Shown: positions 1-8,461 of the stretch, piece by piece
How the letters are laid out: each line of letters begins with the position of its first letter
Position numbering within the stretch: the first letter of the stretch is position 1
From: Azoarcus sp.
GTDB taxonomy: Bacteria; Pseudomonadota; Gammaproteobacteria; Burkholderiales; Rhodocyclaceae
Assembly: GCA_031276015.1 (NCBI GenBank)
Contig: JAISNX010000097.1
Location: forward strand, 1-37,166
Direction of reading: 5' to 3'
Length of the DNA: 37,166 nt
The notes under the pieces: model-generated
The model's input: only the letters and a program-made list of their open reading frames with translations
The model's database searches: none
What the model was told of the DNA's origin: nothing
Position numbers and translations under genes: made by a program

Positions 1-202
1 GAGGATGGCAGACTGTGCGCCTGCCGGGCATTCAGGTCAGCAAGACCGACCGACCGACCGCAAGATGCGTGTCATTCTCTGCGTCCTCTGTTTGGGGAAA
101 GCACTACGTGGGAACCACAATGTGCGTGAAATTTTCCGCGAGTCTATACATTTGCCCGGTGGCTGGCAAGCCCGCCATAACACTTTTTCCAGCTATGGTT
201 AT

Positions 203-249
203 CTTGGCGGTGTCGCGGGCTTTTCAGGCTTGTATCTGGAAAACTTCGC
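203..249. repeat. Partial copy A of the apaH 3'-end/downstream sequence
   Basis: cttggcggtgtcgcgggcttttcaggcttgtatctggaaaacttcgc matches 2450-2496 apart from one extra g there. Confidence 0.85.
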
Positions 250-296
250 AGAAGGCGGTTCAGATTGTATCGGCGATCCAGGAAATTGAACCGCCG

Positions 297-512
297 CATG
301 GATTGCCACGTCGCTTCGCTCCTCGCAATGACGAGGGTTTGGGGCATTGCAACGTGCTTCATACCTGTCATTGCGAGGGCCGAAGGCCGGGCGGGGGATG
401 CCATGCGCGATTTGACGCCGTGCTTCATACCCGTCATTGCGAGGGCCGAAGGCCCGTGGCAATCCACAGGCCGCATGGATTGCCACGGCGCTGCGCGCCT
501 CGCAATGACGGG
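297..512. repeat. Cluster of REP-like palindromic units
   Basis: Units of the form cgtcattgcgagg[stem-loop]ccgtggcaatccatg at 297-335 (inverted), 364-390 (partial) and 431-512 (inverted pair). Confidence 0.8.
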
Positions 513-576
513 TAGTGGGTAGAATGCGGGTTCATGAATTTCTCACGACATCCACTTTCACCAAGAGAATATTGCC

Positions 577-987
577 ATGCCAACCATTCCGTACAACATC
601 AATGGCGTTGAACTGGAATTCCACGCCGACGTAAACCGGGATGTGAAACCGGAGCTTATCGACGGGCTGAATTTCCTGATTGTCCCGGATGTTGTTGTCG
701 GCTACACGCTACGCAATATCTACATCCGCTCCGCGTTCGACTCCCATGCCCTGCCCAGCCGCCACATGATGCAGAAGGGCGTGGATCTGTCGCGTTTCAA
801 TGGCGTTCTGTGCGTCCAGGGTTATGGCATTAATCCGGAAACCACCGCAATCGTGCAGGCCCTGCAGACGAGGTGGGAGCAGTGGGGCGGGAGGCGCGAG
901 AATTTCGGGCCGTTCTTCAAGAAGAAGCTCGGCCAGCCTCACGCTGTTGCGGGGCATCACGACCACATTCATATCAGCGTGAATTGA
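577..987 (+). CDS. LAS-type (M15/M74-like) peptidase-like protein without obvious signal peptide
   Basis: 136 aa; SRHMMQKGVD resembles the LAS SxHxxGxAxD motif and the C-terminus HHDHIHISVN resembles the DHxH metal-binding motif. Confidence 0.6.
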   Translation: MPTIPYNINGVELEFHADVNRDVKPELIDGLNFLIVPDVVVGYTLRNIYIRSAFDSHALPSRHMMQKGVDLSRFNGVLCVQGYGINPETTAIVQALQTRWEQWGGRRENFGPFFKKKLGQPHAVAGHHDHIHISVN

Positions 988-997
988 GGAACAGGTG

Positions 998-1450
998 ATG
1001 AAAAGCGTTTTGCTGCCGTGGTTGGCTGCCTTGGTTTGCCTGTTCAGCACAACCGCCTGCCAGACGTCGGGCATCAGGGATGCACTCGCGGCTGTCGAGG
1101 GGGAATTCGTCCAAAGGCCGGAAGGCGTGTTCTACTCAAATAACGCCGCGCTCGTCGACGCGGTAAAGTCTGCCGCGGGGACGCCGACGGCGCGGACTTT
1201 ATCGGCGCTGGCAGATTGCATGCGCTGCGAACGGGAAACAAAGTCGGTTTTTCGCGGCAGTCCCGTTCCGCTCTCCTGGGTGTGCTATCAGGCGATGGAG
1301 AATTTCGCGTACTACGAAAAAACGGATGGGACAGGAGACATCGTTCCGTGGCCGGGTTATGTGGATTTGCCTGCTTCGCGGGAGGCTTTGGGAGAGGCGG
1401 GCAAGGCGTGGAAAGAGGTAATCAGCACGCGCACTTGGTTGTGGCACTGA
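998..1450 (+). CDS. Putative lipoprotein next to the peptidase
   Basis: MKSVLLPWLAALVCLFSTTACQTSG signal peptide with lipobox; starts about 10 nt after the peptidase stop. Confidence 0.6.
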   Translation: MKSVLLPWLAALVCLFSTTACQTSGIRDALAAVEGEFVQRPEGVFYSNNAALVDAVKSAAGTPTARTLSALADCMRCERETKSVFRGSPVPLSWVCYQAMENFAYYEKTDGTGDIVPWPGYVDLPASREALGEAGKAWKEVISTRTWLWH

Positions 1451-1551
1451 CGGCGCGGATTCCTTATCCATGGCGATAAGGCCACCATTACCCCCGTCAT
1501 TGCGGGGGATGCGGCGGGTGCGGGCAGGGGCACAGCACGCCGTGCCCCTGC

Positions 1552-1655
1552 TTTCAGGCTTGTATCTGGAAAACTTCGCCGTCTTCAAGCCGCAGGGCGG
1601 TGAGTTGCCCGCCCTGGACGTAGCCCGAATCGTGCGCGATCAGCCTTTCTTCGCG
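1552..1655. repeat. Partial copy B of the apaH 3' coding end
   Basis: 104 bp matching 2470-2573 with few mismatches at constant offset 918. Confidence 0.9.
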
Positions 1656-1687
1656 CTGGTAGTGCCGTATGCGATACTATCCGTGCC

Positions 1688-1945
1688 ATGAATACCGCAA
1701 GGAAACTGCTCCAGGCCATGCGCCAGAATCCGCGGGACTGGCAGATTGCGCAGTTGCGGACGCTGGCCGCCCGGTTGGGGATGGAGATGCGCAACGATGG
1801 CGGCAGTCACCATGTGTTTTCGCATCCCGGCTTGCCGGATGTCGTCTGCGTTCCCGCGCACCGCCCCATCAAGCCGGTGTATATCCGGCAATTCGTTGCC
1901 CTGTGCGACAGGGCAAAGGAAATCGAAAATGGAAAAAACGGTTGA
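1688..1945 (+). CDS. hicA: HicA-family toxin
   Basis: 85 aa with GGSHHVFSHP motif; overlaps the HicB-like ORF. Confidence 0.8.
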   Translation: MNTARKLLQAMRQNPRDWQIAQLRTLAARLGMEMRNDGGSHHVFSHPGLPDVVCVPAHRPIKPVYIRQFVALCDRAKEIENGKNG

Positions 1946-2345
1946 ACGTATCTCCCCTCCCGTCCCATTCGAGGCATACACCCATATCATCAGCCCGCTG
2001 TCGCCGGAGGACGGGGGCGGGTTTTTGCTGACGATCCCCGATTTGCCCGGCTGTATGGCGGATGGTGAAACGGAGGAAGAGGCGCTGGCCCATGGCCGCG
2101 ATGCGTTTGCCGCCGTGGTGTCGGCGCTCGCGGACATGGGGCGCGAGATTCCCGCGCCGACGTTTTCGCCGACCCGGTTTGAAGCGCCGACCGCTTCCGG
2201 CAGATTCGTGACGCGACTCCCCAGGTCCATCCATGCCAGATTGGTGGAACGGGCGCGGTCGGAAGGGGTGTCGCTCAATGCGCTGGTTCTTTCCATGGTT
2301 TCGGAGGGACTGGGTTCCAGGGCGCGCGCCGCGCACGGTCGATGA
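1929..2345 (+). CDS. hicB: HicB-family antitoxin
   Basis: LTIPDLPGCMADGETEEEALAHGRDA N-terminal domain plus C-terminal RHH/HTH-like segment. Confidence 0.82.
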   Translation: MEKTVERISPPVPFEAYTHIISPLSPEDGGGFLLTIPDLPGCMADGETEEEALAHGRDAFAAVVSALADMGREIPAPTFSPTRFEAPTASGRFVTRLPRSIHARLVERARSEGVSLNALVLSMVSEGLGSRARAAHGR

Positions 2346-2449
2346 GGTGCGTTGGTTTTACCGCCGGACGATGCGGTATATCTGCCGCACGCCGATGCCG
2401 TGGCGGCGCGGGTCGGCGGTGCACATTTCGTCTCCGATTTCCGATGTCG

Positions 2450-2573
2450 CTTGGGCGGTGTCGCGGGCTTTTCAGGCTTGTATCTGGAAAACTTCGCCGT
2501 CTTCAAGCCGCAGGGCGGTGAGTTGCCCGCCCCAGACGTAGCCCGAGTCGAGCGCGATCAGCCCTTCTTCGCG
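2450..2573. repeat. Full-length reference copy C of the apaH tail repeat
   Basis: Shares its left arm with copy A (203-249) and its right arm with copy B (1552-1655). Confidence 0.88.
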
Positions 2574-3269
2574 GTAGAAGCCGAGCGCCGACCAGTGGCC
2601 GCAAACGATGGTGTGGCTGCGGCTGGCCCGGCCGGGGAGCGCGAACCAGGGCAATGTGCCTTCCGGTGCCTTGGCGGGCGGGCCTTTGGCGCGCATGACC
2701 ATGCGACCGTCGCCCGTGCAGAAGCGCATCCGCGTGAAGGCGTTGACGATGACCCGGAGACGCCCCCATCCCTTGAGGTTGTTTTCCCAGTGGTCGGGAC
2801 GGCTGCCGATCAGGTGCAGGAGAAACTTCTTCGCCTCTTTGCCGGTCAGGGCGTCTTCGACTTCGGTGGCGAGCGCCTGCGCCTTGGGGACTGTCCATTG
2901 CGGCAGCAGCCCGGCATGCAGCAGCACGTATTGCCCTTCGATGTGGAGCAGGGGGCGGCTGGCGAGCCAGTTCAGCAGTTCGTCGCAATCGGGCGCGGCA
3001 AGCACGGGCGCAAGGGTGTCGTCTTCGGTGCGGCGTTTCAGCCCGGCCCGCAGCATCAGGAGGTAGAGGTCGTGATTGCCGAGTACGACGGTGGCCGCCG
3101 CGCCGAGGCCGGAGACGAAACGCAGCACTTCCAGCGATTCCGGCCCGCGGTTGACCAGATCGCCCACCAGCCACAGGCGGTCGCGCGCGGGGTCGAAGGC
3201 GCACAGGTCGAGCAGTTGGCGGAATGCGCTGTAGCAGCCTTGGAGATCGCCTATCGCATAGGTGGCCAT
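2472..3269 (-). CDS. apaH: Symmetrical bis(5'-nucleosyl)-tetraphosphatase
   Basis: MATYAIGDLQGCYSAFRQLL, GDLVNRGPESLEVLR, GNHDLYLL phosphoesterase motifs. Confidence 0.93.
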   Translation of the reverse strand: MATYAIGDLQGCYSAFRQLLDLCAFDPARDRLWLVGDLVNRGPESLEVLRFVSGLGAAATVVLGNHDLYLLMLRAGLKRRTEDDTLAPVLAAPDCDELLNWLASRPLLHIEGQYVLLHAGLLPQWTVPKAQALATEVEDALTGKEAKKFLLHLIGSRPDHWENNLKGWGRLRVIVNAFTRMRFCTGDGRMVMRAKGPPAKAPEGTLPWFALPGRASRSHTIVCGHWSALGFYREEGLIALDSGYVWGGQLTALRLEDGEVFQIQA

Positions 3270-3277
3270 GTTCCGCC

Positions 3278-4309
3278 TCAGATCACGATGGGTTCGATTT
3301 CCAGCGCGACGCCGAAACGCGCTGCGACATCGTTTTGGATGCGCGCGGCCAGCCGCAGTACGTCCGCGCCGGATGCGCCGCCGTGGTTGACCAGCACCAG
3401 CGCCTGCCCGGCATGGCAGCCGACGGGGCCGAGGCGGCGGCCTTTCCAGCCGCATTGTTCGATCATCCAGCCCGCGGCGAGTTTTTCGCGGCCATCGGGC
3501 TGCGGATAGTGCGGCAGCGCGGGATGCGCCGCGAGCAGGGCCGCGCATTGCCGGGCATCGACGACGGGGTTCTTGAAGAAACTGCCCGCGCTGCCCAGCC
3601 CGGACGGGTCGGGGAGCTTGCGGCGACGCAGGGCAATGACGGCGTCCGAGATCTGGCAGGGTGTCGGCGAGGCGATGTCGCGCGCGGCCAGTTCGCGCCC
3701 GATGTCGCCGTAGGCGGTCAGTGGCTGCCAGCGGCGCGGCAGTCGGAAACGCACCGCCGCGACCAGCCAGCGCCCCGGCTGTTGCTTGAAGAAACTTTCC
3801 CGATAGCCGAAGCGGCAGGCGGCGACATCGAACCGGCGCGTTTCGCCATTCAGGAGGTCGATGGCGTCGAGCGAATCGAAGCGTTCGGCCATCTCCAGCC
3901 CGTAGGCCCCAATATTCTGAATGGGGGCCGCGCCCACGGTGCCCGGAATGAGCGAGAGATTTTCCAGCCCCGGCCAGCCTTCGGCGAGCGTCCAGCGCAC
4001 GAAGTCGTGCCAGTTCTCGCCCGCCCCGGCTTCGACGATGATCGCATCGTCCTCTTCACCGAGCTTGCGGCGTCCGCCGATTTCCACCTTGAGCACGCAG
4101 GGGAGCGGTTCGCCGCGCAAGACCAGATTGCTGCCGCCGCCAAGCACGAGGCAGGGCGCATCGTCGTCGCGGCGGGCGGCGATGAAGGCGCGCACTTCGT
4201 CCGCCGATTTCAGGCGCAACAGCCGCCTTGCCCGCGCGGGCAGGCCGAACGTGTTGAGCGCCGTCAGGTCGGCGTCGCGCTGTTCGGGAAGGACGGGGGC
4301 GGCGGTCAT
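3278..4309 (-). CDS. murB: UDP-N-acetylenolpyruvoylglucosamine reductase
   Basis: [60 protein letters not shown]. Confidence 0.93.
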   Translation of the reverse strand: MTAAPVLPEQRDADLTALNTFGLPARARRLLRLKSADEVRAFIAARRDDDAPCLVLGGGSNLVLRGEPLPCVLKVEIGGRRKLGEEDDAIIVEAGAGENWHDFVRWTLAEGWPGLENLSLIPGTVGAAPIQNIGAYGLEMAERFDSLDAIDLLNGETRRFDVAACRFGYRESFFKQQPGRWLVAAVRFRLPRRWQPLTAYGDIGRELAARDIASPTPCQISDAVIALRRRKLPDPSGLGSAGSFFKNPVVDARQCAALLAAHPALPHYPQPDGREKLAAGWMIEQCGWKGRRLGPVGCHAGQALVLVNHGGASGADVLRLAARIQNDVAARFGVALEIEPIVI

Positions 4310-4334
4310 GCTGCGGCGCGTTCGGACGGCACCG

Positions 4335-5615
4335 TCATTCGGCGCGCAGCGCATCGAGTGCCCGCGCGATAGCGTCGCGCGATACGTCTTCGGCAGGATC
4401 GGCCCATTGCGCGAAATCCGCGCCGTTTTTGATGTCGGCAACCGCCTGCCCGGCCTCGCGCGGCGAAGCGAAACCCCGGCCTTGCAAAAGTACGCGGCCA
4501 TCGCCGTCGACGAACTTGAAATAGAACAGGCCGTCGGCCTCGCGGTATTGCCTGAATTGCGGCTTGCGTGTTTTCGGGCGCGCCTGTGCCGTCTCCGCCA
4601 GTGTCCGGTCGAGCCGCCGCAGGCCGACCGCCTCGCGCAATTTGGCGATGAAGGGCATCGCATATTTGGCGCGCAGACGTTCCGCGCCGCTTTTCAGCAC
4701 CTGTTCGATGCGTTCCGGCTCGGCGATCAGTTCCTCGTAACGCGCGCGCATCGGCGCGATGACCGCGTCCAGCTTGTCGAACAGGATTTCCTTGGCCTCG
4801 CCCCAGGCAATGCCTTCCCTGAAGCGGGCGCGCATCGCCTCGGTTTCGTCGGGCGTGGCGAATGCCTGGTAGATCTGGAACAGGGGCGAGCCTTCGGTTT
4901 CCTTCGGCTCGCCGGGTGCCCTGGAATCGGTAACGATGCCGAAAACCAGCTTTTTCAGTTCCGCCGCCGGGGCGAACAGGGGAATCGTGTTGTCGTAGCT
5001 CTTGCTCATCTTGCGCCCGTCCAGCCCCGGCAGGGTGGCGACCGCTTCGTCGACGGCGGCTTCGGGCAGCACGAAATGTTCGCCATGGCGGTGGTTGAAA
5101 CTGGCGGCGATGTCGCGCGCCATCTCCAGATGCTGCACCTGGTCGCGCCCCACCGGCACCTTGTGGGCGTTGAACATCAGAATATCGGCGGCCATCAGCA
5201 GCGGATACATGAACAGGCCCATCGTCACCCCGGCGTCGGGGTCGGCACCGTCGAGCGCGTTCTTGTCCACGGCGGCCTTGTAGGCATGGGCGCGGTTGAG
5301 CAGTCCCTTGCCCGTGACGCAGGTCAGCAGCCAGGTGAGTTCGGGGATTTCCGGAATATCGGACTGGCGGTAAAACCATACCCGCTCGGGGCGCAGGCCC
5401 GCGGCAAGCCAGGTGGCGGCAATCTCCAGCGTGGAGCGCCGTATACGTTCCGGGCTGCCGGTCTTGATGAGGGCGTGATAGTCGGAGAGGAAATAGAAAC
5501 TTTCGACATCGGTCTGCCGACTGGCCTCGACCGCCGGGCGGATCGCGCCCGCATAATTGCCGAGGTGGGGCGTGCCGGAAGGGGTGATGCCAGTGAGGAT
5601 GCGCTGTTGGGCCAT
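4335..5615 (-). CDS. trpS: Tryptophan--tRNA ligase with C-terminal YegP/DUF1508-like extension
   Basis: [36 protein letters not shown]-terminal [37 protein letters not shown]. Confidence 0.92.
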   Translation of the reverse strand: MAQQRILTGITPSGTPHLGNYAGAIRPAVEASRQTDVESFYFLSDYHALIKTGSPERIRRSTLEIAATWLAAGLRPERVWFYRQSDIPEIPELTWLLTCVTGKGLLNRAHAYKAAVDKNALDGADPDAGVTMGLFMYPLLMAADILMFNAHKVPVGRDQVQHLEMARDIAASFNHRHGEHFVLPEAAVDEAVATLPGLDGRKMSKSYDNTIPLFAPAAELKKLVFGIVTDSRAPGEPKETEGSPLFQIYQAFATPDETEAMRARFREGIAWGEAKEILFDKLDAVIAPMRARYEELIAEPERIEQVLKSGAERLRAKYAMPFIAKLREAVGLRRLDRTLAETAQARPKTRKPQFRQYREADGLFYFKFVDGDGRVLLQGRGFASPREAGQAVADIKNGADFAQWADPAEDVSRDAIARALDALRAE

Positions 5616-5748
5616 GAAAGTCGAATCGGCTGGAGGTTGAACGGGACGGATTTGCGGCGCGGCAAGCTTACCATTCCCCCGGTTTGCCTGCTGCCTTGCA
5701 GGCAGGGCAATCACACGAATGCCCTGCGGGGGGTGGTGCCAAAACCTT

Positions 5749-5850
5749 CGTCATTGCGAGGCGCGCGAGCGCCGTGGCAATCCATGGTGGGGGCGGCACG
5801 GTTGGTGCTCCCGATGGATTGCCACGGGCCTTCGGCCCTCGCAATGACGG
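5749..5850. repeat. Inverted pair of REP-like palindromic units
   Basis: cgtcattgcgaggcgcgcgagcgccgtggcaatccatg ... gatggattgccacgggccttcggccctcgcaatgacgg. Confidence 0.82.
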
Positions 5851-5941
5851 TATTGGAGGACGGCAGGGCTTTCGTGCGATTGCCCTGGGCGGTGCCAGTG
5901 GTTGGTCTGGCGATGAATTTCGTTCGACCATGGCCGATGGA

Positions 5942-6637
5942 TCAGGGCACGGACGCATCCTTCATGTACAGAAGAATGCGCCGTGCACGCGCTTTTTGCG
6001 TCGGGCCGAAGTTGCGTTCGTAACGGCGGGGGCTGGGCAGCATGACGGCGAGGTGGGCGCTTTCCGCCGGGCCGAGGCGGGCGGCGGAGAGGCCGTAATA
6101 GCGCCGGGCCGCCGCTTCCGCGCCGAAAACGCCTTCGCCCCATTGCGCAATGTTGAGATAGACCTCCAGGATGCGGCGCTTGCTCCACAGGGCTTCGATC
6201 ATCATGGCGATGACCGCTTCCTGGGCCTTGCGCAGGTAGCTGCGGCTCGGGGACAGGAACAGGTTCTTCGCCAGTTGTTGCGTGATCGTCGAGCCGCCCG
6301 CGCGGGCACGGCCACGGGCGAGGTTTTTTTCCAGCGCATGCTGGATGCCGTCCCAGTCGAAACCGTCGTGCGTCAGGAAACGGCTGTCCTCGGCGGCGAT
6401 CACGGCGCGCTTGAGGTGGATGGAAATCCGCTCGTAGGCCATCCAGGTGTGCGCCAGTTTCGCGTCCGGGTTTTTCAGCCGCAGTTCGGCCAGGGCCAGG
6501 CGCATGAAGCGGGTGTTGCCGGGGTCGGCATCGCGCCACCAGAGGATATGGGCGAAAAACCACAGTTGTATGCCGAGCAGGAGCGCCAGCGACAGGTACA
6601 GACCGCGCCAGAGCCAGCGCAGAAGGCGTTTTTTCAA
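5942..6637 (-). CDS. mtgA: Monofunctional biosynthetic peptidoglycan transglycosylase (TTG start inferred)
   Basis: AAEDSRFLTHDGFDWDGI, GGSTITQQLAKNLFLSPSRSYLRKAQE; TTG start overlaps the aroE stop (TTGA). Confidence 0.9.
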   Translation of the reverse strand: MKKRLLRWLWRGLYLSLALLLGIQLWFFAHILWWRDADPGNTRFMRLALAELRLKNPDAKLAHTWMAYERISIHLKRAVIAAEDSRFLTHDGFDWDGIQHALEKNLARGRARAGGSTITQQLAKNLFLSPSRSYLRKAQEAVIAMMIEALWSKRRILEVYLNIAQWGEGVFGAEAAARRYYGLSAARLGPAESAHLAVMLPSPRRYERNFGPTQKARARRILLYMKDASVP

Positions 6638-7470
6638 GCGGGGGTGGCCAGTTTGCGGCGCAGTTTGGAGAGTACCGGGGCGCTCTTCGGCCTCACGCCG
6701 CGCCAAAGGGCGAAGCTCTCCGCCGCTTGTTCGACCAGCATGCCGAGGCCGTCGGCAAGCCGCGTGACGCCCATCGCCCGCGCCGCCGCCAGGAAGGGGG
6801 TGTCGCCCATGCCGTACATCATGTCGTAGGCGAGCGCGCCGGGCGCGAAGATTTTGTCGGGCAGGGGCGGGGCTTCGTTTTCCAGGCTGGCGGAGGTGGC
6901 ATTGATGACGACGTCGAACTCCCAACCTTCGAGATCCTCGAAGCCGCCAGCGGTGAGGGCGGATTGGTCGGCGTACTCGGCGAAGGCCGCGCGCAGTTCG
7001 TGCGCCCGCGATACGGTGCGGTTGGCGATGGTCAGCGCGGTGGGTCTGACCTGGAGCAGGGGCAGGATGACGCCCCGCGCCGCGCCCCCGGCACCGAGCA
7101 GCAGCACGCGCTGCCCGGCGAGCGGGCAGGAAAGGTTGAGGACGAGGTCGCGCACGAGTCCGATGCCGTCGGTGTTGTCGCCGACGACGATGTCGCCGTT
7201 GAAGGTCAGGGTGTTGAGCGCACCGGCGGCCTTGGCGCGCGCGGTGAGGCGTGTCGCCAGCGCGCAGGCTTCGAGCTTGAACGGTACCGTGACGTTGACG
7301 CCGCGACCGCCACCCGCGCGGAACATCCGCACGGTGTCGGAAAAGCCGTCGAGCGGGGCGAGGAGCGCCTGGTAGCACAGATCCTGCCGTGTCTGGCGCG
7401 CAAAGGCCGTGTGGATGATCGGCGATTTGCTGTGCTCGACCGGATGTCCAATGACGGCATAACGATCCAT
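6634..7470 (-). CDS. aroE: Shikimate dehydrogenase
   Basis: MDRYAVIGHPVEHSKSPIIHTAFA, NVTVPFK, GAGGAARGVILPLL. Confidence 0.93.
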   Translation of the reverse strand: MDRYAVIGHPVEHSKSPIIHTAFARQTRQDLCYQALLAPLDGFSDTVRMFRAGGGRGVNVTVPFKLEACALATRLTARAKAAGALNTLTFNGDIVVGDNTDGIGLVRDLVLNLSCPLAGQRVLLLGAGGAARGVILPLLQVRPTALTIANRTVSRAHELRAAFAEYADQSALTAGGFEDLEGWEFDVVINATSASLENEAPPLPDKIFAPGALAYDMMYGMGDTPFLAAARAMGVTRLADGLGMLVEQAAESFALWRGVRPKSAPVLSKLRRKLATPA

Positions 7471-7500
7471 GGAAACTTGCGAGGATGGCACGTTCGTATC

Positions 7501-8403
7501 TTACTTCGTGGTGAGTTTGTCGTTGGTAAACGACCAGGTTCGGCTGATTTCGATAATGTCGGTATCGCTGGCGATGTTGGGGGGAAACGGCGCATATGGC
7601 TCGCCCATGCGGACGATCCGCACGGCCGCTTCGTTGAGTATCGTGTACTGGGAAGGGCGGTTGATGACGATGCTGTCGATGCTGCCGTCTTTCCGGATGG
7701 CGACCGTCATCAGCAGGTTCCCGTAGAGTTTGCCGCGTGCTGCGGCGGGGTAGTTCAGCTCGCCGATTCTTTCGGCTTTGCGCCGCCAGGCTTCGATGTA
7801 TTGGGCGAAGCGGTATTCCGCCGCGCGCGCGCCGAATTGCCTCTTGCGCGGGCGCTTGTTGTAAGCCTCTGTCTTGGCGGCGATTTCGCCTTCGAGCTGG
7901 CGCGCCATGGCGGTGGCGTCCACGGTGTCGGCACCGCTCGCGGGCCGGGGCGTGGAAGATTTGTCCGGGGTGGATTCCACCTGGGCGACGGAGACGGGGG
8001 CACCTTCCCGGGTCAGGACGCTTTGTTGTTCCTGTTGTTGCGGCGCGGATTTTTGCCGCTGCATGTCGACCAGGTCGTTGCCGTCGCGCGTGGTTTCCTG
8101 CGGCAGCAGGGGCGAGGCGGCACGAACGTCTTCGTCGCTGTTGCCGCCGCCGTCGAGATTGGCCTGCGCCAAGGCTTGCGGGTCTTTCGGCGCGGTGTCG
8201 TGGCGGGCGTTGACGAGGATGACGTCGAGGCTGGGCGCACGCATGGGCATCAGTTCGGGCATGCCGAAATGAATGAGCATTACCGCGATGTGCGCCGCCA
8301 CCGAGATGCCGAAACCCGTCAGCAGGCGGCGGTTCTGGGGAGAATCCAGCGCCTTGAGCAAGGGGGCGGGGAGCTTGGGTTTGGAGGGGTGCTTTGTGGC
8401 CAT
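7501..8403 (-). CDS. TonB-like energy transducer, C-terminal TonB-family domain
   Basis: Single N-terminal TM, low-complexity middle, C-term YPAAARGKLYGNLLMTVAIRKDGSIDSIVI. Confidence 0.8.
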   Translation of the reverse strand: MATKHPSKPKLPAPLLKALDSPQNRRLLTGFGISVAAHIAVMLIHFGMPELMPMRAPSLDVILVNARHDTAPKDPQALAQANLDGGGNSDEDVRAASPLLPQETTRDGNDLVDMQRQKSAPQQQEQQSVLTREGAPVSVAQVESTPDKSSTPRPASGADTVDATAMARQLEGEIAAKTEAYNKRPRKRQFGARAAEYRFAQYIEAWRRKAERIGELNYPAAARGKLYGNLLMTVAIRKDGSIDSIVINRPSQYTILNEAAVRIVRMGEPYAPFPPNIASDTDIIEISRTWSFTNDKLTTK

Positions 8404-8461
8404 GGGCGAATTCTACGCAAGCGGACGGGCGGCGGGCGACTCCATTGTATTTTGTCTTGTC

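Noticed and set aside
15-522. Overlapping ORFs at the window start (94, 166, 110, 95 and 85 aa)
   Set aside because: Products are largely translations of REP-like repeats and the apaH-tail repeat (e.g. MDCHVASLLAMT, AKFSRYKPE).
3224-6829. Long plus-strand ORFs (382, 700 and 381 aa) opposite murB, trpS and mtgA
   Set aside because: Antisense shadow ORFs typical of GC-rich DNA; the minus strand encodes clear conserved enzymes and the plus-strand products have no recognisable motifs.
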